From positions 5,472,501 to 5,536,500 of the forward strand of contig NZ_CP012670.1 of assembly GCF_004135735.1 (NCBI RefSeq): a DNA stretch of 64,000 nucleotides. Reading direction: 5' to 3'. Position numbers and translations under genes: made by a program. Below, piece after piece: positions 16,480 through 23,939 of the stretch (position 1 is its first letter; each line of letters opens with the position of its first letter). A model generated the notes under the pieces. It ran no database searches and was not told where the DNA came from. It was given only the letters and a program-made list of their open reading frames with translations. This DNA is from Sorangium cellulosum (GTDB lineage: Bacteria > Myxococcota_A > Polyangia > Polyangiales > Polyangiaceae).

Positions 16480-17528
16480 CCGTCGTCTGCTGGCCGGGTC
16501 TCCATCGTCGCCGCGAAGCCCGGCGCGAGGTGGACCGCGCGCGCATCCCGATCGTCGCGCAGAACCGCCAGGGCGCCTTCGGCGCCGAGCTGCCTGCGGA
16601 CGTCGTGAAGCGCGGCCTCGAGCGCGGCGCCGTGGAGGAGCGCGCCGAGGGCGCTCACCTCGAGCCTCGGCTTGCCCGTCAGCGCGATCGCCGCCGCGAG
16701 GGTGCTGCGCTGGAGGATCGCGATCGGCGCCGCCGCAGGCAAGGGCGTGCCCGGGGCGAGGCGCGTGATTCCGCGGCGCACCGGGACGGCATCACGACCG
16801 AGCACGATCTCGAGCTCGGGCACGGCGATCCCGTCGTCGGTGCGCGCGTAGGCGAGCGCGGCGATGGTGCCCCACCCGTCGCACGCGACGATGGCGTCCG
16901 CGGGTCGCGCCAGCTCGCCAACCGGCCACGGCGCCTGGAGCGCCGTCGCGCCGGCCGCGATCGTGATCGATGACGCCTCGACCTCGGCCGGGACCGCCTC
17001 GGCGAGGTCCTCGGCCGTCAGCGTCCCGCCAGCGACCGCTCCGCCCACGGCGAGCAGCGCCCGCTCCACGTCGCGCGCCCGGAGCGCCACCGCGCCGAGC
17101 GAGCCGACCTCGCGGAGCAGCTCGGCCCGCGCGCTCGCGCCGGCGCGCTCGGCCGCGAGCACGCCGGGCCGCACCAGCTCGCGGAGCCGCGCACGCCCGA
17201 GGTAGCCGTGAAGCAGGACCAGCATGCCGAGCGAGCGCGGCACGGCGACGCGCGCGGCGTCCGGCACGCTCTGCTCATCGACGAACCCGCGCGGCCGCGG
17301 CGCGCCGCGCCCCGGCTGGATCGCTCGCCCATCGAACGCCCTCGCGCCCACGCCGACGCCGGCGGCGAGCGCGACGGAGGGCGCGAGCAGCACGTCCGGC
17401 TGCGCGCCCGCCGCGGCGAAGAAGCCGGCGACGATCGCGTCGATCGCGCTGCCGGACGCCTCGAGAGCCGCCCGCGCCGCGGAGGCCGCGGACGCATCGC
17501 TCGCCGTCGCTGCAGCCCCGCGGATCAC
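16455..17528 (-). CDS. Degenerate gamma-glutamyltransferase-like protein
   Basis: A 357-residue relative of the Ntn-hydrolase gamma-glutamyltransferases (normally 500-600 residues). It keeps the early A.ALEASGSAIDAIVAGFF segment (GGT: GGNAVDAAVA), VPRSLGMLVLLHGYLGRARLRELVRPGVLAAERAG (GGT: the PGxxxxL...HG...ELLxPAIxLAE block) and a late VACDGWGTIAAL plus PGTPLPAAAPIAIL part. The autoprocessing Thr expected just before DAIVACDGWG (about residues 207-210, reading LARPA) is missing, and the signal peptide is absent, so I expect no classic activity. The GTG start at 17528 overlaps the stop of the DUF72 gene. Its C-terminus (SGAGAGR) is encoded by the repeat array. Confidence 0.72.
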   Translation of the reverse strand: MIRGAAATASDASAASAARAALEASGSAIDAIVAGFFAAAGAQPDVLLAPSVALAAGVGVGARAFDGRAIQPGRGAPRPRGFVDEQSVPDAARVAVPRSLGMLVLLHGYLGRARLRELVRPGVLAAERAGASARAELLREVGSLGAVALRARDVERALLAVGGAVAGGTLTAEDLAEAVPAEVEASSITIAAGATALQAPWPVGELARPADAIVACDGWGTIAALAYARTDDGIAVPELEIVLGRDAVPVRRGITRLAPGTPLPAAAPIAILQRSTLAAAIALTGKPRLEVSALGALLHGAALEAALHDVRRQLGAEGALAVLRDDRDARAVHLAPGFAATMETRPADDGSGAGAGR

Positions 17529-18250
17529 TGCTCTTCGTCCTCGGCGACGAGGGTGTTCGCCATGGGCATGGCAGGCCTTACCACGGCCGACGCCGTTGAT
17601 CGATCGGGCTTGCGCGCGAGCGCGGCCGCGAGCGATCCCTTGATCTGGAGCGCGCGATTTCCCTCGACGATCAGGAACACCTCGCGCCGCCCGCGCAGGC
17701 GGTCGGCGATGCGCTCGAGCGCGGCCGCCCCCATCGCGGCGGACCTCCCGAGCGCGCGCAAGCGCGTGTAGACGATCGGCCCCGGCGGAGGCGCGTCCCG
17801 GGCGACGTCGAGCACGGGGAGCGCCTTCGCGGTGCGCGCGGTCGCGAGGATGTCCTCGCGCTCCCAGATCCCGGAGGGCTCCCAGCAGCGCACGACGCCC
17901 TCGGCGGGCAGCCGCTCGAACAGCGCCGCGAGCTTCTTGCGGTTGCTCGCCGTCGGTCGGAGCGACGCCGGCGTCTGGAGCACGATGCAACGCGCCTCCA
18001 GCACGGCCGCCACCTCGAGCGAGGTCGCGAGCGCCTCGTCGAGCGCGCTCCCGGCCGCGAGCTCGCCGACCACGCGCGGCAGCACCACGCTGAAGACGAA
18101 GCCCGGCGGCACCGCCTTGCGCCATTTACGCAACGTGCTCACGCGGGGCAGCGACGTGTCGAGCGGACGGAGCTCGACCAGATCAAAGCGTTGCTTGTAC
18201 TTCTGGAGTTCGCCCTGGAGCGAGGGCAGTCCGACGAGGAGGCGGGCCAT
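17525..18250 (-). CDS. DUF72 (YecE-like) TIM-barrel protein
   Basis: A 241-residue protein of the DUF72 family, whose members have a TIM-barrel-like fold and unknown activity. Recognisable parts are FDLVELRPLDTSLPRVSTLRKW near the N-terminus (family: F..VEin.tFY..p...t...W), PPGFVFSVVLPRVV and the late GPIVYTRLRALGR segment. The canonical G(T/C)SGW opening is only partly kept (LLVGLPSL), and the C-terminus is an extra tail (AMPMANTLVAEDEEQ). Its stop codon overlaps the start of the GGT-like gene, so the two are coupled. Confidence 0.8.
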   Translation of the reverse strand: MARLLVGLPSLQGELQKYKQRFDLVELRPLDTSLPRVSTLRKWRKAVPPGFVFSVVLPRVVGELAAGSALDEALATSLEVAAVLEARCIVLQTPASLRPTASNRKKLAALFERLPAEGVVRCWEPSGIWEREDILATARTAKALPVLDVARDAPPPGPIVYTRLRALGRSAAMGAAALERIADRLRGRREVFLIVEGNRALQIKGSLAAALARKPDRSTASAVVRPAMPMANTLVAEDEEQ

Positions 18251-18314
18251 CAGCGCGCACTCTTAACTCAGCTTGCGCGCCGATGCAGCGCGTGGCCGAC
18301 CGCGGTGCGATTTC

Positions 18315-19238
18315 TCATTTGTGGCTCAAAATTCCTTGATTTTGTTCGAAGTGGAACCACTGCGTCGGGTTCGCCCGGAGGAAACGCTCCATCTCCGCGG
18401 TGATCTGCCGCGCTGCGATGTCGAGCTCGGACGGCCCTGGTCTGCGGGGCAGCGAGATCGGCGGCGCGATGCAGATCTCGTACTTCATGAAGCCGGTCCG
18501 CCGGGTGAACACCGGGACGATGGGCGCCCCGCTCGCGGCCGCGAGGTGCAGCGGGCCCTCGGGCACGCGCCAGGGCATGCCGAACAGCTCGACGTCGCGC
18601 CCGCGCATCCCGGCGGGGAGGCGATCGATCTGGATGGCGACGACCCCCTGCCGTCGCAGGTGCGCGAGCAACGGAAGGATGGCGAGCGGATCATCGTCCA
18701 CGTGCTGCATCCGCACGCCGACCCGCTCGCGCGTGCCATCCTGGATGGCCTGCGCTCGGCTGTCGCGCTCGCGCTGCATCACGATCAGCACGTCAGCGGC
18801 GTGCACGGAGCGCAACAGCGGCGCGGCGGCCTGCCAGCCGCCGGTGTGCGCGGTCACGACGATCACCCCGAGGCCGCGCCGGAACGCGCTCGTGAAGTGC
18901 TCGTCGTTCACGCAGAGGCCAGTGAGCCGATCGGGCCGGCTGCTGCCCGCGATGAACGCGTCGGTGAGGCAGCTGGCGAAGTTGATGAACACCCGGGCCA
19001 CGTCCCGGTATTCGTCGAGCGCCCCCCGCTGACCGAGCGCCAGCCGCAGGTTCCTCCGCACGATCCTCCGCTGCTCCGGCAGCGCGGCCCCGAAGACGAG
19101 CCCGAACAGCGCGGGGCTGTGGCGGACGAGGAAGTCGGGGCCGTAGGTCACCCCTGCGTCGACCGCGCGCCGCCAGAGGACGGAATCGTGCCGGCGCAGA
19201 TCATCGAGGAGCGCTCGGAGCCTGGAGGAGAGATCCAC
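18315..19238 (-). CDS. LpxL/HtrB-family acyltransferase
   Basis: A 307-residue member of the lysophospholipid/lipid A acyltransferase superfamily that adds late acyl chains to lipid A or related glycolipids at the inner membrane. The VVTAHTGGWQ segment (His131) aligns with the HX4(D/E) catalytic box, but the acidic residue is Gln136. Later motifs are conserved: QIDRLPAGMRGRDVELFGMPWRVPEGPLHLAAASGAPIVPVF, matching the D....G...F.G......G...LA...GAPVVPVF block, and NPTQWFHFEQNQG near the end (family: P.qW.W.H.R). The start is GTG at 19238. I cannot say whether it acts on lipid A, a sulfonolipid or an aryl polyene. Confidence 0.85.
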   Translation of the reverse strand: MDLSSRLRALLDDLRRHDSVLWRRAVDAGVTYGPDFLVRHSPALFGLVFGAALPEQRRIVRRNLRLALGQRGALDEYRDVARVFINFASCLTDAFIAGSSRPDRLTGLCVNDEHFTSAFRRGLGVIVVTAHTGGWQAAAPLLRSVHAADVLIVMQRERDSRAQAIQDGTRERVGVRMQHVDDDPLAILPLLAHLRRQGVVAIQIDRLPAGMRGRDVELFGMPWRVPEGPLHLAAASGAPIVPVFTRRTGFMKYEICIAPPISLPRRPGPSELDIAARQITAEMERFLRANPTQWFHFEQNQGILSHK

Positions 19239-19362
19239 GTTCGTGCTCGTGCGCGCGGCGTCGTGCCGGCGGCCACCCTAGCGGATCATCGGGCGCACGC
19301 GAAGGGCGCCCGCGCAGCGCTGCACATCCGGCGCCTTGGTGGATCGCGGAGCGCGGTGTTCC

Positions 19363-20544
19363 TCAACCCGCACCGGGATCCTCGGGCGGCTCACCGGGCT
19401 CCGGGGCGGCCGGGCTCGGTGGCTCGCCGCTCCCTGAATGGCGCACCCCCCACGCTGCGACGGCGCGCACGGACGGATCGTCGTGGGTGAGCGCGGCCGC
19501 GAGCGCGCGCTTCGCGCTCACCGCGGCCGCGCCCCGGGCGCCGCTCGCCAACCTGTTCGCAGCGACGACGGTCGCGTTCCTGGCGAGCCCGCCGCGCCGC
19601 GCGCGCCGGAGCGGCGTCCCGACGGTGAGCGCGCCGAACCCTTGCTCATCCAGGGAAGTGAGGTCGTCGACGTCCCGCGCCTCCCAGCGCGCCAGCGGAT
19701 GGAACGGCGCGGTGCGCTCGAGGGGCGGCGGCGCGGTCTTGTTGAACGGGCAGACCTCCTGGCAGACGTCGCAGCCGAAGAGGTGCTCTCCCATGCGGGT
19801 CCGCAGCTCCTCCGGCGGCGCGCCCCGCTGCTCGATCGTCAGGTACGCGACGCAGCGCCGCGGATCGAGCACGAAGGGCGCGTCGAACGCCTGCGTCGGG
19901 CACGCGTCGAGGCAGCGTGTGCACGATCCGCAGCGCTCCGCGACGGGCACGTCGGGGGTCAGCGGCAGCGTGGTGACCACCTCGCCGAGCAGCTGATAGC
20001 TCCCCTGCCCCGGCGTGATGAGCAGCCCGTGCTTGCCGACGAAGCCGATGCCGGCGCGCGCCGCCCAGACGCGCTCCATCACCGGCTCGACGTCGCAGAG
20101 CGGCCGCGCGAGGGCGTCGGGCGCGAGCGAGCGGATGAACGACGCGAGCCGCCGCAGCCGGCGCTTCAGGTGGTTGTGGTAATCCTGGCCGCGCGCGTAC
20201 CGCGCGATGCTCTGCGCGAGCGGGGGATCGCGCCCCTCGCTCTCCTTCGGCCGCGCGTACCTGCGGCCGACGCACACGACCGAGCGCGCCCCCTCGAGGA
20301 TCGCGCTGGTGTCCAGCCGGCGCCGCTGCTCCGCGTACTCCGCGAGGTAGCCCATCTCCCCGTGCATGCCGCGCTCGATGAACTCGAGATACCGCGCGTG
20401 CTCCACCCCGAGCGGCTCGTCTGCGCGCGCGACGCCGACGACGTCGAAGCCGAGCGCGAGCGCCTGCTCGCGCACCAGCCGGTCGGGCGTCGGCGGCGCC
20501 GCGCCCCCCTCCTCTGCGGCTCGGTGGCCCTCGCGCATGCTCAT
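19363..20544 (-). CDS. queG: Epoxyqueuosine reductase
   Basis: A 393-residue cobalamin- and iron-sulfur-dependent enzyme that reduces epoxyqueuosine to queuosine in the wobble position of tRNAs. It shows the QueG order: N-terminal catalytic domain with FIERGMHGEMGYL (family: wl..g.hg.M.YL), SIARYARGQDYHNHLKRRL, GIGFVGKHGLLITPGQGSY, then two 4Fe-4S clusters in CGSCTRCLDACPT and CDVCQEVCPFN, and a C-terminal HEAT-like tail (ALTHDDPSVRAVAAWGVRH). It sits 51 bases after the SPOUT methyltransferase gene on the same strand and extends the tRNA-modification cluster. The final 25 residues are Pro/Glu/Gly-rich. Confidence 0.95.
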   Translation of the reverse strand: MSMREGHRAAEEGGAAPPTPDRLVREQALALGFDVVGVARADEPLGVEHARYLEFIERGMHGEMGYLAEYAEQRRRLDTSAILEGARSVVCVGRRYARPKESEGRDPPLAQSIARYARGQDYHNHLKRRLRRLASFIRSLAPDALARPLCDVEPVMERVWAARAGIGFVGKHGLLITPGQGSYQLLGEVVTTLPLTPDVPVAERCGSCTRCLDACPTQAFDAPFVLDPRRCVAYLTIEQRGAPPEELRTRMGEHLFGCDVCQEVCPFNKTAPPPLERTAPFHPLARWEARDVDDLTSLDEQGFGALTVGTPLRRARRGGLARNATVVAANRLASGARGAAAVSAKRALAAALTHDDPSVRAVAAWGVRHSGSGEPPSPAAPEPGEPPEDPGAG

Positions 20545-20595
20545 GACGACACGACCGGCGGCGACGCAGGCATCATGCCCACGCGCCGCTCGACC

Positions 20596-21171
20596 TCACC
20601 CGGAGCGCCCGTCGCCGAGCAGCCGATCGAGCGTGATCGCACACGCTGCGCGCACGCTCAGGTGATTGTAGCCGGTGGCCGTGGCCGCGCGGATGGGCTC
20701 GATCCGGACGTCGGCGTCGGCGATGAGCTCGGGAGCGAGCCCCCACCCTGTGCCGAACTGGATCAGCACAGGGCGGCTCGCCTGCGAGAGGCGCGCGCGC
20801 GCCGCCGCGTAGCTCGTCACCGGGAGCCCTCGCGACGCCGCCGCGGTCGTCCAGACCTCGACGCCAGCCCGCCCCGCGCCGCTCAGCGCGGCGTACGCGT
20901 CCTCGATGCTGGGCACCACGCTGAGGGCGTCGAGCGCGACCGCGCGATCGGGGATCCGGCGCTTGCCCGATCCGCTCACCCAGTGCTCCCTGATGCGCTC
21001 GGCCAGCGCGCGCTGGGCCGCGACCGGGTGCACGATGAAGAGCCGCTCGGCCCCGTACGTCCGAGCGCTGCGCGCCATGTCGTGCAAGTCGAGGTTCGTG
21101 ATCGCCGTGGTGACCGTTCCGCCAGAACGATCGAGCACCGGGTAGTGCACGAGCGCGAGCGCGAGCCTCAT
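20596..21171 (-). CDS. SPOUT-type RNA methyltransferase (TrmD-associated family)
   Basis: A 191-residue protein that fits the small SAM-dependent RNA methyltransferase family often encoded right after trmD in delta-type bacteria. It opens LALALVHYPVLDRSGGTVTTAITNLDLHDMARSARTYG, and the knot part includes RPVLIQFGTGWGLAPELI and TGYNHLSVRAACAITLDRLL, which would form the trefoil-knot SAM pocket (family: G....LL.aLpW.....YNHLSVRsA). The RNA target is unknown. Its ATG overlaps the trmD stop by four bases (ATGA), indicating coupled translation. Confidence 0.88.
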   Translation of the reverse strand: MRLALALVHYPVLDRSGGTVTTAITNLDLHDMARSARTYGAERLFIVHPVAAQRALAERIREHWVSGSGKRRIPDRAVALDALSVVPSIEDAYAALSGAGRAGVEVWTTAAASRGLPVTSYAAARARLSQASRPVLIQFGTGWGLAPELIADADVRIEPIRAATATGYNHLSVRAACAITLDRLLGDGRSG

Positions 21172-22040
21172 CGCGCCCCTCCGCCCGCCCCTGGAGGCGC
21201 GCTGCCCTCACCCGGAGGGAGACTCCCGCCGCGCGCCTTGCGCCAGAGATCCGGCCGGCGCTCGGCCGTGCGCTGCTCGGCCTGCGCTCGTCGCCAGCGG
21301 GCGATGGCGGCGTGGTTTCCCTGCTGCAGCACGTCGGGCACCTTGAGACCCCGGAACTCCACGGGGCGCGTGTACTGCGGATACTCCAGGAGCCCGGACA
21401 GCGCCGGGCTGTGGGACTCGTGCTCCGTCGATCCAGCGTTGCCCAGCACCCCTGGGAGCAGGCGAACGCACGCATCGATCACGGCCATGGCTGCCACCTC
21501 GCCGCCTGTCATCACGAAGTCGCCGAGCGAGATCTCCTCGTCCACGAAGGCACGAACCCGCTCATCGAACCCCTCGTAGCGGCCGCACACGAGCGCGATC
21601 GCGGGGCGCGCCGCGAGCTCGATCGCCTTCTCCTGGCAGAAGGGCCGCCCCTGCGGCGTGAGCAGCACCCGGCGCGCTCGCGGCGGGGGCCCCGAGGGAG
21701 GTTGAAGGGTGACAGGCCCCGCCGCTGCGTCGTCGGAAGGTGCGCCTGCTGGCTCACCGGCCACGCTCGTCGGCTCGCCGGCCACGCCCGGCGGCTCGCC
21801 GGCCGCGGCGTCCTCGTCGAGCGCCTCCAGGCAGCGGACGAGGCAGTCGACGCGCATCACCATGCCCGAGCCGCCGCCGTACGGCGTATCGTCCACGCTC
21901 CGGTGCCGGCCGAGGCCGAAGTCGCGCGGGCTGCGCAGCCGCACCGAGAGCGCGCCCGAAGCGAGCCCGCGCCCGACCATGCCGATCGCCAGAAATCCCT
22001 GGAAGAGCTCGGGAAACAGGGTGACTACATCGATGCGCAT
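21168..22040 (-). CDS. trmD: tRNA (guanine37-N1)-methyltransferase
   Basis: A 290-residue TrmD, which methylates G37 of tRNAs to prevent frameshifting. The N-terminal DVVTLFPELF, DDTPYGGGSGMVM, then LLTPQGRPF, LVCGRYEGFDERV, EISLGDFVMTGGEVAAM and the C-terminal EYPQYTRP are all present. Between residues about 76 and 121 is an extra Ala/Gly/Glu/Pro-rich stretch (AGEPPGV-AGEPTSV-AGEPAGA) absent from E. coli TrmD; it is coded by a 21-bp tandem repeat. It is probably a surface loop near the active-site entrance. The C-terminus also has a Gly/Pro-rich tail. Belongs to the rpsP operon. Confidence 0.96.
   Translation of the reverse strand: MRIDVVTLFPELFQGFLAIGMVGRGLASGALSVRLRSPRDFGLGRHRSVDDTPYGGGSGMVMRVDCLVRCLEALDEDAAAGEPPGVAGEPTSVAGEPAGAPSDDAAAGPVTLQPPSGPPPRARRVLLTPQGRPFCQEKAIELAARPAIALVCGRYEGFDERVRAFVDEEISLGDFVMTGGEVAAMAVIDACVRLLPGVLGNAGSTEHESHSPALSGLLEYPQYTRPVEFRGLKVPDVLQQGNHAAIARWRRAQAEQRTAERRPDLWRKARGGSLPPGEGSAPPGAGGGAR
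21751..21813. repeat. Three 21-bp repeats inside trmD
   Basis: Units start at 21751, 21772 and 21793 and begin GGCTCGCCGGCC with small differences. They code on the minus strand for three AGEPxxx heptapeptides and account for much of the extra loop in TrmD. Confidence 0.8.
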
Positions 22041-22091
22041 CAGATTTGCCGTGGCAGGCCGGACGCCCTGCGCCGAACGACGGATCAGGAT

Positions 22092-22604
22092 TCAGACGAG
22101 GCCTTCCAGCGTGACGAGCTGAACGACCTGCTGCTCCACGTCCACGCTGCTGACGAAGCTCTCGACCAGCGGGATCTCGATCGACGCTGCGCCCTCCCTC
22201 TCCACGACGAGGACGTCGCAGGTCGGGTAAGACTGGAGCGACTTCACGTGCCCGAGCAGCTCGCCCTCGGGCGTCAACACGCGAGCCCCCTCGATGTCGC
22301 ACGCGTAGAACTCCCCCTCGTCGAGCGGTCCGAACGCGTCCCTCGGCACGCACACCGTCGCGCCGCGCAGGGCCTCGGCCGCGTCCCGATCGTCGATGCC
22401 CGCGATCCGCACGAGCAACGCCTTGTCGACGGGACGCGCCCCGAGGATCTTCGCGTCCCGCTCACCACCGTCGGAGAGGCGGAGCCTGACCGCAGGGCGC
22501 GAGAGGAGCAGATCGGACGCCTCGTTGTAGAGGCGCACCCGCAGCTCCCCCTGAACGCCGTGCGGGCGGGAGATCTCCGCGACGGGAACGTAGCGTCGCT
22601 CCAC
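22092..22604 (-). CDS. rimM: 16S rRNA processing protein RimM
   Basis: A 170-residue ribosome-maturation factor that binds S19 in the 30S head. The N-terminal RimM domain opens VPVAEISRPHGVQGELRVRLYN and the C-terminal PRC-barrel includes FYACDIEGARVLTPEGELLGHVKSLQSYPTCDVLVVE and the final IPLVESFVSSVDVEQQVV (family: IPFv..fv..VD). Length and domain order are standard. It lies 12 bases downstream of khpA and 51 bases before trmD. Confidence 0.95.
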   Translation of the reverse strand: MERRYVPVAEISRPHGVQGELRVRLYNEASDLLLSRPAVRLRLSDGGERDAKILGARPVDKALLVRIAGIDDRDAAEALRGATVCVPRDAFGPLDEGEFYACDIEGARVLTPEGELLGHVKSLQSYPTCDVLVVEREGAASIEIPLVESFVSSVDVEQQVVQLVTLEGLV

Positions 22605-22616
22605 GCCGACTTCGTC

Positions 22617-22868
22617 TCAGTCGAGGATGTCGAGGTGCGCGCGCCGCCCCGACTTGCTCGCAGCGGCGCTCAGCAGCGTCCGGATCGACTGTGCCGTGCG
22701 CCCGTCCTTGCCGATCACCTTGCCGATGTCTTCGCGCGCCACCGTGAGCTCGATGCGCGGGAAGCGGTCGCCCGCGACCTCACGCACGACGACCCGGTCG
22801 GGGTGATCGACGAGCGCGCGCGCAACGAGCGCGACGAGATCGACCAGCGGAGACGTCGAGGAGGCCAT
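22617..22868 (-). CDS. khpA: KH-domain RNA-binding protein KhpA
   Basis: An 83-residue protein made of one type II KH domain. The GKVIGKDGRTAQSIRTLL segment contains the GxxG loop (IGKDG) that contacts RNA. In many bacteria this gene sits between rpsP and rimM, exactly as here, and its product pairs with KhpB/Jag in other species. It starts one base after the rpsP stop codon region and is almost certainly co-transcribed with it. Confidence 0.92.
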   Translation of the reverse strand: MASSTSPLVDLVALVARALVDHPDRVVVREVAGDRFPRIELTVAREDIGKVIGKDGRTAQSIRTLLSAAASKSGRRAHLDILD

Positions 22869-22869
22869 G

Positions 22870-23136
22870 CTACTTCGCGGCGTCCGCCGGAGCGGCTGCC
22901 TGGGCGAGCGCGGGGTGCTTCAGCAGCAGCGCCACCGTGTGCGACGGCTGGGCGCCGTTCGAGATCCAGTGCCTCACGCGCGGCACATCGAGGCGGATCT
23001 CGGTCCTGCGCGGATCATAGGTGCCCAGCCGCTCGATGAACCGGCCGCCGCGCGGGCTGCGCTGATCAGCGACGACGATGCGGTAGAAGGGCGTCTTCTT
23101 GGTGCCCGCGCGGGCGAGGCGAATATGAACGGCCAT
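22870..23136 (-). CDS. rpsP: Small ribosomal subunit protein bS16
   Basis: An 88-residue protein starting MAVHIRLARAGTKKTPFYRI, followed by VVADQRSPRGGRFIERLGTYDP, the hallmark of bS16. The C-terminal ten residues are an Ala/Pro tail. It is the first gene of the minus-strand operon rpsP-khpA-rimM-trmD-SPOUT MTase-queG; its leader holds a strong hairpin (23198-23232) and a plausible promoter (23247-23276). Confidence 0.97.
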   Translation of the reverse strand: MAVHIRLARAGTKKTPFYRIVVADQRSPRGGRFIERLGTYDPRRTEIRLDVPRVRHWISNGAQPSHTVALLLKHPALAQAAAPADAAK

Positions 23137-23197
23137 CTTGTATGAACCTCGATCGGATAGAAGAGCCCGTGCGCATGGTGTGCACGGCCTGCTCTGG

Positions 23198-23232
23198 GGC
23201 GCCGGAGCGTAGCTCGTTCAGTGCCCGGCGCC
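23198..23232 (-). promoter_or_regulatory. Hairpin in the rpsP operon leader
   Basis: The arms GGCGCCGG (23198-23205) and CCGGCGCC (23225-23232) form a perfect 8-bp stem closing a 19-base loop in the 5' untranslated region, about 60-95 bases before the bS16 start. It could be an autoregulatory site for a ribosomal protein or an attenuator; no U-tract follows, so a simple terminator is less likely. Confidence 0.5.
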
Positions 23233-23246
23233 AGAAGCGGGGGCGC

Positions 23247-23276
23247 AACCTAGGCGAAGATCCAGCTTGGGGTCAA
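23247..23276 (-). promoter_or_regulatory. Likely promoter of the rpsP operon
   Basis: On the minus strand TTGACC (23271-23276) and TAGGTT (23247-23252) are 18 bases apart. The -35 box matches five of six consensus bases; the -10 is weak. The position, about 110 bases before rpsP, is sensible and would place the leader hairpin in the transcript. Confidence 0.45.
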
Positions 23277-23604
23277 CCCCGCACAAGCGTGCCGAGCCCT
23301 ACCGACGACAACTTTCTTGCCCCACGCCTCATGCGGCCCACGCGACACCCTGCCCATGCGATGCGGCCCATGCGGCCCCCTGGCCGTGGCCGCCCCGTCC
23401 TCGCTGGAGCTACTCCGAGGAGGGCAGCGCAGCCGAGGAACCGATCTCTGCCCACGAGCATCGGAGAGGCATGAAGAGCGGATTTTTCGGACTACTGGCG
23501 GATCGGGGGGATCGAGGAGAGCGTCTCGGAGCCCGTCCAGGCGAGGGCTGACACGCGGCTGGCTCCGCCGTGGAGAGCGCGGAGGGGGCTGGCTACACGG
23601 GGCG
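23277..23604. other. Intergenic region with ATGCGGCCCA words
   Basis: No gene is supported here. The word ATGCGGCCCA occurs at 23331 and 23361, with a partial copy right after the second, giving a short irregular repeat. The region lies between the rpsP promoter and the stop of the small gene at 23605. Confidence 0.4.
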
Positions 23605-23787
23605 TCAGCCCAAATCCAGGATGATGACGCCCCGGTTGGGATCGTCCTCTTCCGTGTCCGGAAGACGACGAGGTGCAGGGTAGCGTTCGATCGGCAGCTC
23701 GAGACGCGGTCGAATTTCTTCTCTTCTGGACCGATCCTTCTCTTCTTCGCGCTGCCGAATTTGCTCGATGATGAACGGAGGAAGCAT
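23605..23787 (-). CDS. Small conserved-looking hydrophilic protein
   Basis: A 60-residue protein beginning MLPPFIIEQIRQREEEKDRS, then a charged, Pro-rich middle and the ending NRGVIILDLG. The pattern of an amphipathic N-terminal helix and a final GVIILDL strand resembles short hypothetical proteins I recall from proteobacteria, but I cannot name a family. Support for a real gene: a Shine-Dalgarno (GGAGG about nine bases before the ATG), and a good promoter upstream (23872-23899). Base composition is lower in GC than the neighbouring genes. Function unknown. Confidence 0.65.
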   Translation of the reverse strand: MLPPFIIEQIRQREEEKDRSRREEIRPRLELPIERYPAPRRLPDTEEDDPNRGVIILDLG

Positions 23788-23871
23788 CGACTAACCCCTC
23801 CACCTCGTAGAGTGCTCGCGGCTGGATTGGTGGAACGAGGTCTGGGAGAAAGCACCCCGCTCTTAAAAGCG

Positions 23872-23899
23872 AATCTAGCAATGTGGGATGGCGGGTCAA
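23872..23899 (-). promoter_or_regulatory. Likely promoter of the 60-residue protein gene
   Basis: On the minus strand TTGACC (23894-23899) and TAGATT (23872-23877) are separated by 16 bases; matches to consensus are five of six and four of six. The start codon follows about 85 bases further on. Confidence 0.5.
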
Positions 23900-23939
23900 G
23901 GTTATCGCTCGGGCCGACAGTGGTATGTTCCCGGCGCTC

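Noticed and set aside
16455..18125. A longer 556-residue form of the GGT-like protein
   Set aside because: The extra N-terminus is Arg/Ala-rich shadow of the DUF72 gene; GTG 17528 gives a coupled start.
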